The notes under the pieces: generated by a model
Database searches by the model: none
Told to the model about the DNA's origin: nothing
What the model saw: the letters and a program-made list of their open reading frames with translations, nothing else
Origin: Bacteroidales bacterium UBA5548
GTDB taxonomy: Bacteria; Bacteroidota; Bacteroidia; Bacteroidales; UBA932
Assembly: GCA_002425935.1 (NCBI GenBank)
Contig: DINE01000026.1
Span: 32,776 to 73,471 of the forward strand
DNA length: 40,696 nucleotides
Direction: 5' to 3'
In this document: piece after piece, positions 31,428 to 37,947 of the stretch
How positions within the stretch are numbered: the stretch's first letter is position 1
Layout: every line of letters begins with the position of its first letter
Made by a program: the position numbers and the translations under genes

Positions 31428-33038
31428 CGGCAATTTATCTTTAATCTTTGCTTTAATCGACCTCACACTTGCAGGAGTTGTAGAGATCAGATTAGATATC
31501 TCCTTTGGAGAGTAGCCCATTTCGAAAAGAGCCAGCACTACCCTTTCATAACTTGAAAGCTCTTTGTAGGATGCAATCTCCGGGAAGAAACCGGCAAATT
31601 CCTCGCTTTTAGCAATATCCGATATTATATCTCTTCCGCTTTGCCTCAGGGAGCTGATATTATTGAGGATATTATCAAAAGTCTCTCCGGAAATTTTTCT
31701 GCTGCGGGCAGCCTCTTTTGCCATTGAGTCAATGAAAACAGGCATCAGCCCGGCAGATGCCTTAAGAACCTCATTTGTGAATTTCGATCTCTTATAAAGC
31801 TCATTCAGTTCTGCAATCTGAGCCTTATACTCCTCTTCTGCCCTGGCATTACCAATGCTCCCCCTTCTGTTTTTGAAGAGAGACAATCCAACTGTTGCGA
31901 ACAGAAGTACAATAACAAGTGCTGATCCATAGAGTGCAGCAGATCGCTCTCTCTGAAGTTGCTTAACTTGCTTTGCATGTTCTTTCTCAGTAGCTATTTT
32001 TTGCAGCAAAACATCTTGATATTGTGATGATTGCTTGTAATTGTATGATCTCTGATATAACTGAAGATATTTATAGGCATTTTTTATGTCACCCATGGCT
32101 TCGTACACCAAACTTAAGTTACGATATCCGTTAAACTCAACAGAAGGCAGTTCAAGCAGATGGTTATTGTAAAGCGTTGCATAGTGAAGAGAGCTGTCCA
32201 TCTTTCCAATCAACCTATACTCTTCTGACATCCTCAATAATATGCTTTTTTCTGAAAGTTGCTCAAAGAAATTATTATCCATGTAATTAAGAAAATCCCT
32301 CAAGTATTTGAATCCAACAGTGTCATTAATGCTAAAATAATAATTAGCATAATTGATTAACAGCTTAGACCGCACCTCAGGATAAATTGTATCAAAAGAT
32401 TCAATTTCTTTAAGACTCTCAAGCTGCTTTTCCCGCGAAATGAACATCTGTCTTGAGTAACTGTTTATCAATAGATTCTGAGCATCTCTCAGCCTACCTA
32501 TGTTTTTAAAAATTGAAACACTTAACCGTTTAAAAACTTCGCTTTTCTGGAGAGCAGTCTGCCTGCTGAGAGAGACACCCGAAGAGGGGCGGATTATAGA
32601 CTCTGAAAGGTACATATATAAATATGCCTCAGTCAGGGGATCATTAACTTTATGCCGGACAAACAAATCTTCTGCCTCTTTAAGTCTTTCGTATTGTTTA
32701 TCTAGGTTAGAGCTGTTAAATATTAATGCTCTGCATGCATTCCTGAAATCTTTTCTGGACTGATACCAGTTTTTTGCTATGTTAAGAGCAGAGTCTTCTG
32801 ACATTATCCGACCTGAAAATGCGCCGGAGATTGAAGTGAGCAGCGTGTGGTAATGCCTGTTTTTTGTTGAAAGCTCATCTGGTTTGATTAAAGAGAGAGA
32901 ATCTGCAATCTGCAGGTATTGGTCGGGCAACTGAGAGTCCCATTGAGCAAATTTAGCAAAAAAATATTGCTGCTTATGGTTGTCGTATTTACACGAAACA
33001 ACCGCAAACAGCAATATGATTAATACCAATTTTTTCAT
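31380..33038 (-). CDS. Membrane-spanning TPR regulator with C-terminal helix-turn-helix (DUF6377-like)
   Basis: 552 aa. An N-terminal signal with lipobox-like VVSC (Cys16) leads into an exported, helical TPR-like region (about residues 30-350, e.g. SLVYEAMGDIKNAYKYLQLY). A single membrane helix lies near 367-390 (LYGSALVIVLLFATVGL), then a cytoplasmic coiled coil (YKAQIAELNELYKRSK), and finally a helix-turn-helix of LuxR/DUF6377 type, LSSYERVVLALFEMGYSPKE with ISNLISTTPASVRSIKAKIK (about 495-540). This is a one-protein transmembrane regulator: periplasmic sensing, cytoplasmic DNA binding. The target is not visible. The start codon sits inside an inverted repeat and overlaps a nine-codon upstream frame. 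The 3' end overlaps the Mpv17-like gene by 48 bases. Confidence 0.78.
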   Translation of the reverse strand: MKKLVLIILLFAVVSCKYDNHKQQYFFAKFAQWDSQLPDQYLQIADSLSLIKPDELSTKNRHYHTLLTSISGAFSGRIMSEDSALNIAKNWYQSRKDFRNACRALIFNSSNLDKQYERLKEAEDLFVRHKVNDPLTEAYLYMYLSESIIRPSSGVSLSRQTALQKSEVFKRLSVSIFKNIGRLRDAQNLLINSYSRQMFISREKQLESLKEIESFDTIYPEVRSKLLINYANYYFSINDTVGFKYLRDFLNYMDNNFFEQLSEKSILLRMSEEYRLIGKMDSSLHYATLYNNHLLELPSVEFNGYRNLSLVYEAMGDIKNAYKYLQLYQRSYNYKQSSQYQDVLLQKIATEKEHAKQVKQLQRERSAALYGSALVIVLLFATVGLSLFKNRRGSIGNARAEEEYKAQIAELNELYKRSKFTNEVLKASAGLMPVFIDSMAKEAARSRKISGETFDNILNNISSLRQSGRDIISDIAKSEEFAGFFPEIASYKELSSYERVVLALFEMGYSPKEISNLISTTPASVRSIKAKIKDKLPSLSMSGEGENQAEDN

Positions 33039-33067
33039 ATGCGAATATAATCAATATTCTGCATATG
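33036..33067 (-). repeat. Inverted repeat covering the regulator's start codon
   Basis: CATATGCGAATAT (33036-33048) and ATATTCTGCATATG (33054-33067) pair over 13 positions with one bulged base and a five-base loop. The start codon of the regulator is in one arm. It may hide the start codon in the message or serve as an operator. Confidence 0.55.
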
Positions 33068-33081
33068 AAAATAGTATAAAA

Positions 33082-33315
33082 TTATTCGTAATCTTCCAAA
33101 GATATGCAACCTGTTGCACACTCGTTTATTGCATCATTGATAGCGTCAATATAAACATTATTAGGATTGCACCACACCCTTTGAACCGGATCCATTGACA
33201 AACTCTGTCTCCAATAAGGATGATTGTCGTTGTCCATGTCAATAATTTCAGGCGCAACTTGGGAACAACGTTCGCACTGGATACAATCGGTAAGGACAAT
33301 GTAAGCAGCTTTCAT
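33082..33315 (-). CDS. Small ferredoxin-like iron-sulfur protein
   Basis: 77 aa. DCIQCERCSQVAPEI at residues 10-24 gives the C-x2-C-x2-C-x3-P motif with Cys11, Cys14 and Cys17; the fourth ligand is probably Cys66 in NECATGC, which replaces the usual CPxxAI. This resembles single-cluster [4Fe-4S] or [3Fe-4S] ferredoxins in which the second cluster has been lost. Cys49 and Cys70 are additional and unassigned. Its electron partner is unknown. It lies 43 bases ahead of the TPR regulator on the same strand and may share its transcript. No TAnnTTTG box is clear upstream. Confidence 0.82.
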   Translation of the reverse strand: MKAAYIVLTDCIQCERCSQVAPEIIDMDNDNHPYWRQSLSMDPVQRVWCNPNNVYIDAINDAINECATGCISLEDYE

Positions 33316-33387
33316 AGTTCAGTTTTTACAGTTCAGTTATATAGTTTAAAGTAGTTCCATTTGTTAGAAAACCTGTTCAGTAAAATT

Positions 33388-33472
33388 AAAACCACCGGCA
33401 CTTTTAACATTTAAGACTAACCGCTGACTGAAATGCCAAATCTGATATCGGACAGAAAGTGCCGGTGATTTT
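33388..33472. repeat. 85-base inverted-repeat element
   Basis: CACCGGCACTTT (33393-33404) is perfectly complementary to AAAGTGCCGGTG (33456-33467). After one mismatch the pairing continues outward for four A/T pairs (33388-33391 with 33469-33472). The 51 bases between the arms have no strong inner stem that I can see. Possibilities are a small miniature inverted-repeat element, a structured RNA, or a terminator-like stem on the minus strand, where GGTTTTAATTTT follows the stem. Confidence 0.6.
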
Positions 33473-33540
33473 GATGAACTATTGGTTTCGGGAGACGAAA
33501 TTAATACTCCTGATTGAATAAAAATCATGAACCAGCCCTT

Positions 33541-33557
33541 GGTACGAAACGTTGCGC
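33541..33557. repeat. 17-base repeat copy 1 (operator-like)
   Basis: GGTACGAAACGTTGCGC, one base different from the copy at 33606-33622. The AACGTT core is the kind of centre found in LacI/PurR-type operators; overlapping palindrome TTGCGCAA at 33552-33559. Confidence 0.5.
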
Positions 33558-33605
33558 AATTTTTAAGCGTAAAGTCTTTATATAAAAATCTGTAGCAACA
33601 ACCCC

Positions 33606-33622
33606 GGTACGCAACGTTGCGC
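33606..33622. repeat. 17-base repeat copy 2 (operator-like palindrome)
   Basis: GGTACGCAACGTTGCGC with the perfect 12-base palindrome CGCAACGTTGCG at 33610-33621. It is 65 bases from copy 1, about six helical turns, so two dimers could bind the same face of the DNA. Confidence 0.5.
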
Positions 33623-33642
33623 CTTTAAAACGCCAAAAATCC

Positions 33643-33678
33643 AAAAAAAAGGGGGCAATTTGGTATTTGCCCCCTTTT
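33643..33678 (-). terminator. Rho-independent terminator of the C26 hydrolase gene
   Basis: AAAAGGGGGCAA (33647-33658) pairs perfectly with TTGCCCCCTTTT (33667-33678), with an eight-base loop. On the minus strand the stem ends in a run of U (complement of A residues 33643-33650). It begins 17 bases after the C26 stop and is nearly symmetric, so it may work in both directions. Confidence 0.85.
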
Positions 33679-33694
33679 AAATCTACCTGAGTTG

Positions 33695-34492
33695 CTATTT
33701 GCTTTTTGATGCACTAAAGGTCTTTGCCTCTTTAATCAGGTGTTGGAAAATTCCAAGAAATGTGTCAATGTTGTTTGCAGTGAACCCCTCAGGGTGGAAC
33801 TGAACACCAAATACCTTTGTAGAACCAATCTTTTCAATAGCCTCTACAATACCGTCTTTGGAACGGGCGGTTACTTTATAACCTGGAGCAACATCCTTTA
33901 CCGCCTGATGGTGGAATGAGTTTACCGCAACAGACTCTGCACCTATCTGTTTATTCAGCAGTGAGCCCTTCTCTATGTCAATTGTGTGAGTACCATAATA
34001 CGAAGGGGCCCTTTGGCTGTGTTTAACATTTGAGCCTTTCACCTGAGATGGTATATCCTGGTATAGAGAACCTCCAAATGCAACATTCAGGAGCTGATGA
34101 CCTCTACAAATTCCAAGAAGCGGAATATTTCTCTCAACAGCCATTCTAATAAGTGCTATATCAAAAGAGTCTCTCTCAGGAACAATCTGACCCATTCCGG
34201 GTATCGGCTCCTCACCAAACCACTTCAGAGGGTCAATATCTTCACCCCCCGTCATGATAATTCCATCAACGCCGTCAAGCATTCTGGCCATTATTTCAGG
34301 GTCATGGGTAATAGGAAGCACAACCGGAACTCCTCCGGCTCTGACTACAGATTTCACATAGGTCAAAGGGGCCGAAACCGAAGTTCCCTCTCCCCAGGTA
34401 GATGATATACCGATTACAGGTTTTTTCCCCTGCTGTGCACATGCAGCTACAGCTACAAACAGTACCAGAACAATTGTTAAGACTCTTTTCAT
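33695..34492 (-). CDS. Exported class I glutamine amidotransferase-like gamma-glutamyl hydrolase (peptidase C26)
   Basis: 265 aa. N-terminal export signal ending VAACAQQ, with Cys18 in a possible lipobox, so it acts outside the cytoplasm. The C26 fold is clear: KPVIGISSTWGEG, DGIIMTGGEDIDP, the nucleophile elbow LLGICRGHQLLNVAFGGSLY with Cys129, NSFHHQAVKDVAPGYKVTA and the catalytic His-Glu in VQFHPEG. PuuD and gamma-glutamyl hydrolases belong here; cytoplasmic PuuD lacks a signal, so this exported form may cleave gamma-glutamyl amides or folate polyglutamates in the periplasm. It follows the AbgT transporter by 192 bases that hold a hairpin and a nested repeat, and has its own TATATTTG box, so it may be transcribed separately. 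Confidence 0.88.
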   Translation of the reverse strand: MKRVLTIVLVLFVAVAACAQQGKKPVIGISSTWGEGTSVSAPLTYVKSVVRAGGVPVVLPITHDPEIMARMLDGVDGIIMTGGEDIDPLKWFGEEPIPGMGQIVPERDSFDIALIRMAVERNIPLLGICRGHQLLNVAFGGSLYQDIPSQVKGSNVKHSQRAPSYYGTHTIDIEKGSLLNKQIGAESVAVNSFHHQAVKDVAPGYKVTARSKDGIVEAIEKIGSTKVFGVQFHPEGFTANNIDTFLGIFQHLIKEAKTFSASKSK

Positions 34493-34525
34493 TTTAGGGT
34501 TAGTTTTTCAAGGTTTTTAACTACA

Positions 34526-34533
34526 CAAATATA
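34526..34533 (-). promoter_or_regulatory. -7 box of the C26 hydrolase gene
   Basis: TATATTTG on the minus strand, a full match, 33 bases before the ATG. It lies between the nested repeat element and the gene. Confidence 0.5.
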
Positions 34534-34544
34534 AAACTAAAAAT

Positions 34545-34686
34545 AATCTCCGCGCCACTTTTATTCAATACGTTGTTATTTAGGTGTTTGCAAAATAGAC
34601 TCCAACGAGATTAAAGGTATTCTCGTTGAAGTCTATTTTTCAAGTGGCTGTTATACAGCCACGTAAGCAAAAGTGGCGCAGAGATT
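34545..34686. repeat. 142-base nested inverted-repeat element with two inner hairpins
   Basis: The ends AATCTCCGCGCCACTTTT (34545-34562) and AAAAGTGGCGCAGAGATT (34669-34686) pair at 17 of 18 positions. Inside are two further stems: a long one at 34592-34639 (18 of 19 pairs, ten-base loop) and a short one GTGGCTG/CAGCCAC at 34644-34662. Folded, this makes a three-stem, cloverleaf-like shape. The right end covers the first two bases of the AbgT stop codon's complement. Candidates are a miniature transposable element, a REP-like sequence, or a structured RNA. No open frame and no target-site duplication is evident. Confidence 0.7.
34592..34639 (-). terminator. Long hairpin, probable terminator after the AbgT gene
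   Basis: AAAATAGACT and CAACGAGA (34592-34610) pair with TCTCGTTG and AGTCTATTTT (34621-34639) around one C-A mismatch. A and T runs at its base fit a bidirectional terminator about 46 bases downstream of the AbgT stop. Confidence 0.55.
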
Positions 34687-36199
34687 ACGGCAGGTACACA
34701 GGGCCGTCAAAGCCTACCGGTATACCCAGCCACAACCAGAGTGCCATCATGATTATCCAAACAATCATAAAGATAATTGTGTAAGGAATCATCAATGAGA
34801 TAATGGTTCCGATACCGTTCTTCTCGTCATACCTCTGAGCATATGTAACAATCAGAGCAAAGTAGCTCATCATAGGTGTTATAACGTTGGTAACAGAGTC
34901 TCCGATTCTGAATGCCGCCTGCGTCAACCCCGGGTGGTAACCCAAAAGCATGAACATAGGGATGAATACAGGAGCCATGATTGCCCACTTTGCAGAGGCG
35001 CTGCCCATGAAGAGGTTAAGGAATGCTGCCAGAATAACAAATGCGATAATGAGCGGAATTCCGGTAAATCCGACATGGCTTAAAAACTGTGCTCCGTCTA
35101 TGGCAACAACAAGTCCCAGGTTAGAGTAGTTAAACCAGTATATAAACTGAGCTGCAAAAAATACAAGGACAATATATCCGCCAAGCCCTTTCATTGAGTG
35201 GGTCATGTGCTTGATAACATCCTTATCGTTTTTGATAGTTTTGACAATAATCCCATAAATAAGGCCTGGTACCATAAAGAGCAGCAGAAGCCCCACTACT
35301 ATGCCTGAAAAGAATGGAGATCGCAGGATTTCGCCTGTTTCAGGGTTGCGTAAAAGACCATTTTCCGGAATAATTGTCCATGCCATTAGGGCAATGAAGA
35401 TGAGAGTGCCATATCCTGCCCATCTGAGACCTTTTCTTTCAAGCGGGGTAATCTGCTCAATTTCAAGGGGCTTTTCCGTACCGGTGTATTTACCGAGACG
35501 GGGTTCAACAATCTTCTCTGTCACCCAGGTACCAACAAATGTTACCATTAAAGCGCTGGCAACCATGAAAAAGTAGTTAACCATAGGATTAATATTCATC
35601 TCAGCATCAATAATCTGAGCGGCCGAAGTAGAAAGACCGGCAAGTATAGGATCTACAGACCCGATTAGGAAGTTAGACCCGAAGCCTGCACTTACTCCTG
35701 CAAATGCGGCAGCAAAACCTGCCATCGGGTGACGCCCAAGCGCATGAAAAATCATTGCACCCAGCGGAATAAGAATTACATAGCCCACCTCTGACGCAAG
35801 GTGCGAAAAGATACCCGCAACAATTATTGCAGAGGTTATCAGACTCTTAGGCGCTCCAAGTACAAGTTGTCTCACTAAAACGGTAAACAGGCCCGATCCC
35901 TCGGCAACGCCTATACCCACCATTATCACAAGAACAAGTCCCAGAGGCGGAAATTTTACAAAATTCGGTTCTACATTGGTGTAAATCCACCTGATACCAT
36001 CTGCACTCAAAAGGTTTCTCACCTTGATTATCTCCCCCGTTGCAGGGTGTACAGCCTGCAAATCGAATGAGGCAGCCAGCCAGGACAGTAATGCAACCAA
36101 TACTGCCATGATAAAGAATAGAGTAGCGGGATGAGGCAGTCTGTTTCCCACTGCTTCGATTGTGTCTAAGACACGGGCAAAACGGCTTTTTTTAGTCAT
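34685..36199 (-). CDS. AbgT-family transporter
   Basis: 504 aa inner membrane protein with roughly ten to twelve hydrophobic segments. Family features are the N-terminal DTIEAVGNRLPHPATLFFIM, GIGVAEGSGLFTVLVRQLV, HLASEVGYVILIPLGAMIF, AAFAGVSAGFGSNFLIGSVDP, and the C-terminal FLNLFMGSASAKWAIMAPVF with RIGDSVTNVITPMMSYFAL. E. coli AbgT imports p-aminobenzoyl-glutamate, whereas YdaH and MtrF export sulfonamide antibiotics; sequence alone cannot decide between import and export. It follows the serine hydrolase by 23 bases (same transcript), and an exported C26 gamma-glutamyl hydrolase lies next downstream, suggesting gamma-glutamyl or p-aminobenzoyl-glutamate substrates. The stop codon lies in the end of a repeat element. 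Confidence 0.9.
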   Translation of the reverse strand: MTKKSRFARVLDTIEAVGNRLPHPATLFFIMAVLVALLSWLAASFDLQAVHPATGEIIKVRNLLSADGIRWIYTNVEPNFVKFPPLGLVLVIMVGIGVAEGSGLFTVLVRQLVLGAPKSLITSAIIVAGIFSHLASEVGYVILIPLGAMIFHALGRHPMAGFAAAFAGVSAGFGSNFLIGSVDPILAGLSTSAAQIIDAEMNINPMVNYFFMVASALMVTFVGTWVTEKIVEPRLGKYTGTEKPLEIEQITPLERKGLRWAGYGTLIFIALMAWTIIPENGLLRNPETGEILRSPFFSGIVVGLLLLFMVPGLIYGIIVKTIKNDKDVIKHMTHSMKGLGGYIVLVFFAAQFIYWFNYSNLGLVVAIDGAQFLSHVGFTGIPLIIAFVILAAFLNLFMGSASAKWAIMAPVFIPMFMLLGYHPGLTQAAFRIGDSVTNVITPMMSYFALIVTYAQRYDEKNGIGTIISLMIPYTIIFMIVWIIMMALWLWLGIPVGFDGPVYLP

Positions 36200-36222
36200 T
36201 TTGTCATTTTTAAGGTTTATAA

Positions 36223-37773
36223 TTATTTTGATTTGGTCCAGTTTCCAAAGTTTTCGGTATAACCGAAGTTTATGTCAAGTCCGTTACATTTTCCGCTCTT
36301 TTTATCAATATCAAATGTCACTTTGAATTCGTTGCCTCCCATTCTGAAGGTGTACTCATTCCCGTTTTTGTGTGACATTTTACTCTTCCACCCCTTTGGG
36401 CCAACCTGAATGAACAGATCGCCATTTTGTACCGACACAACAGCCTTTCCAAAAAGAACACCCTTGTCGTATGTTCCCGGAAGCAACTTAATATCCGGGG
36501 CAGGGAGTTTTTCAGTCTCCCTCTCCTTTTTAAGAGAGGTTAATGAACTTTTTCTTGAAGAGGAGAGCCACTCATTATAAAACTGAGTGTTATAGTCTTT
36601 ATCAGGGTAGCCTTTATACAGGTCAATCATTCTCCTCATTATTGCATAACGCGGGAATGCAGGGGCCTCTGAGTTTACGAGAATCATGATTCCTAAATCA
36701 TATTCCGGTACAAATGCGCAAAGGGCAGTGAACCCCCAGGTAGTACCTGTGTGGAATATCACTCTGTACCTGTTGTTCTGCTCAACAAACCAGCAGTGTC
36801 CATAGAGGGTGATTCTTGAAGAGTCCTGAGAGGTAATTGTCTGCCCTCTTCTTAAATACTCCATCTGCTCCTTAGCAATCACCTGCTTACCGTTATACAT
36901 CCCTTTGTTCAGATGAAAAAGCAGATACTTAGACATGTCGTTAACAGTTGAACTTACCGAACCCGCAGGGCCGACAACTGTCAGCCAGTGCAATGCCTGC
37001 TCGTCGCCATACAGCGGGTTAACGGCAACTGAGTCAACCCAGGTTGTATCCGAAAGCATCCTTCCTCTTTTGTAATTAAACTCATGAGGAGTTGCCACAT
37101 TCTTTGCAGCTGCAAACTCATCTCCGGTAACCATGCTCGATGTCATTCCCAGCGGCTCAAAAATTCTCTCACGTACATTATCTTCCCAGCTTTTCCCGGT
37201 GAGCTTTTCAATTATTTTTGAGGCAATAATAAATGTTATATTGTTGTATTCATAAGAACCTCTCAGGCTGTATTTTGGCTTAAGCAGAGGCAGCATATTA
37301 TAGATATCTTCTCTTTCATAACCCATGTTAGGAATATAGGTTCCCAACTGACCCTGAAGCCCTGTACGGTGAGTCATAATATCTTTAACCTGCAGATTTG
37401 ACTCTACCCACTTATCAAACATCCTGAAATCGGGCAGAATATTTTTAACAGTATCTTCCCACTTAACCTTGCCCTCTTCTACCAGCGAAGCCATAACAGC
37501 CGCTGTAAAAGATTTTGATACCGACCCGATCTGGAAAAGTGTATTTGCATCAATCTTCTCCTCTTTCCCAAGCTCCTTTACACCAAATCCGTTTGAGTAG
37601 ATCATCTTGCCGTCTTTAACGACAGAGATGGCCATTCCCGGTATCTGCCACTGTTTTTGAACCTTTTTTGCATACTCTTCGGTTTTACGAAGTATTGCCT
37701 CATTGTCCTGCGAAAAAGCAGGAGCGGCAAAAATTAAAAAAAGGGGCAGTAATGTCCCGACAAGTTTTTTCAT
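36223..37773 (-). CDS. Exported serine hydrolase of the class C beta-lactamase family
   Basis: 516 aa from the ATG at 37773, which directly precedes a good signal peptide (LLPLFLIFAAPAFSQ); a start at 37800 would add nine residues before it. The penicillin-binding/beta-lactamase domain covers about residues 25-365: SxxK in GSVSKSFTAA (Ser84, Lys87), a YxN-type motif in YEYNNITF, and HTGTTWG in place of KTG. The C-terminal 150 residues form a separate beta domain (LLPGTYDKGVLFGKAVV), as in peptidases and esterases of this family carrying DUF3471. Likely a D-amino-acid peptidase or esterase; a true beta-lactamase is unlikely at this size. It heads the AbgT transcript. Confidence 0.86.
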   Translation of the reverse strand: MKKLVGTLLPLFLIFAAPAFSQDNEAILRKTEEYAKKVQKQWQIPGMAISVVKDGKMIYSNGFGVKELGKEEKIDANTLFQIGSVSKSFTAAVMASLVEEGKVKWEDTVKNILPDFRMFDKWVESNLQVKDIMTHRTGLQGQLGTYIPNMGYEREDIYNMLPLLKPKYSLRGSYEYNNITFIIASKIIEKLTGKSWEDNVRERIFEPLGMTSSMVTGDEFAAAKNVATPHEFNYKRGRMLSDTTWVDSVAVNPLYGDEQALHWLTVVGPAGSVSSTVNDMSKYLLFHLNKGMYNGKQVIAKEQMEYLRRGQTITSQDSSRITLYGHCWFVEQNNRYRVIFHTGTTWGFTALCAFVPEYDLGIMILVNSEAPAFPRYAIMRRMIDLYKGYPDKDYNTQFYNEWLSSSRKSSLTSLKKERETEKLPAPDIKLLPGTYDKGVLFGKAVVSVQNGDLFIQVGPKGWKSKMSHKNGNEYTFRMGGNEFKVTFDIDKKSGKCNGLDINFGYTENFGNWTKSK

Positions 37774-37889
37774 AATATCCGGTTTAAAATTTTCATCCAT
37801 TTAACGGAAAATTCCCACTATTATTTCTGCCTGCGACTAATCTCCTAATTACAAACTACTTAACCAAGAGGATTAAAATCGGTCGGTTA

Positions 37890-37897
37890 CAAAGATA
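37890..37897 (-). promoter_or_regulatory. -7 box of the serine hydrolase/AbgT unit
   Basis: TATCTTTG on the minus strand, a full consensus match, 116 bases before the ATG at 37773. The long leader between them has no visible hairpin. It is divergent to the radA promoter 25 bases away. Confidence 0.4.
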
Positions 37898-37921
37898 ATA
37901 GAATTTGGGAATCTATTTTCG

Positions 37922-37929
37922 TATATTTG
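37922..37929 (+). promoter_or_regulatory. -7 box of radA
   Basis: TATATTTG, a full match, 18 bases before the ATG at 37948; TTTG at 37904 is a weak -33 with a short 14-base spacer. It contains the in-frame TTG at 37927, which therefore cannot be the start codon. Confidence 0.5.
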
Positions 37930-37947
37930 TCTCTCCAATTCAAGTTT

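Larger units (their letters stand above)
33316..33694. other. 379-base intergenic region with repeats and hairpins, no gene
   Basis: Between the C26 hydrolase stop and the ferredoxin start. It holds, from left to right: a duplicated AGTTCAGTT (33316-33324 and 33330-33338), a 12-base inverted repeat with flanking A/T arms (33388-33472), two near-identical 17-base repeats (33541 and 33606), and the terminator of the C26 gene (33643-33678). I see no coding frame worth calling. Confidence 0.6.

Noticed and set aside
33316..33338. Tandem AGTTCAGTT pair just before the ferredoxin start
   Set aside because: Two nine-base copies in AT-rich sequence without palindromic character; too little to call a regulatory site.
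36223..37773. Beta-lactamase (antibiotic resistance) reading of the serine hydrolase
   Set aside because: The size, HTG in place of KTG and extra C-terminal beta domain fit peptidase/esterase relatives better than a true class C beta-lactamase.
37927..37947. TTG start for radA
   Set aside because: The TTG is part of the TATATTTG promoter box; the ATG at 37948 begins the conserved MAKIKKAWFC sequence.
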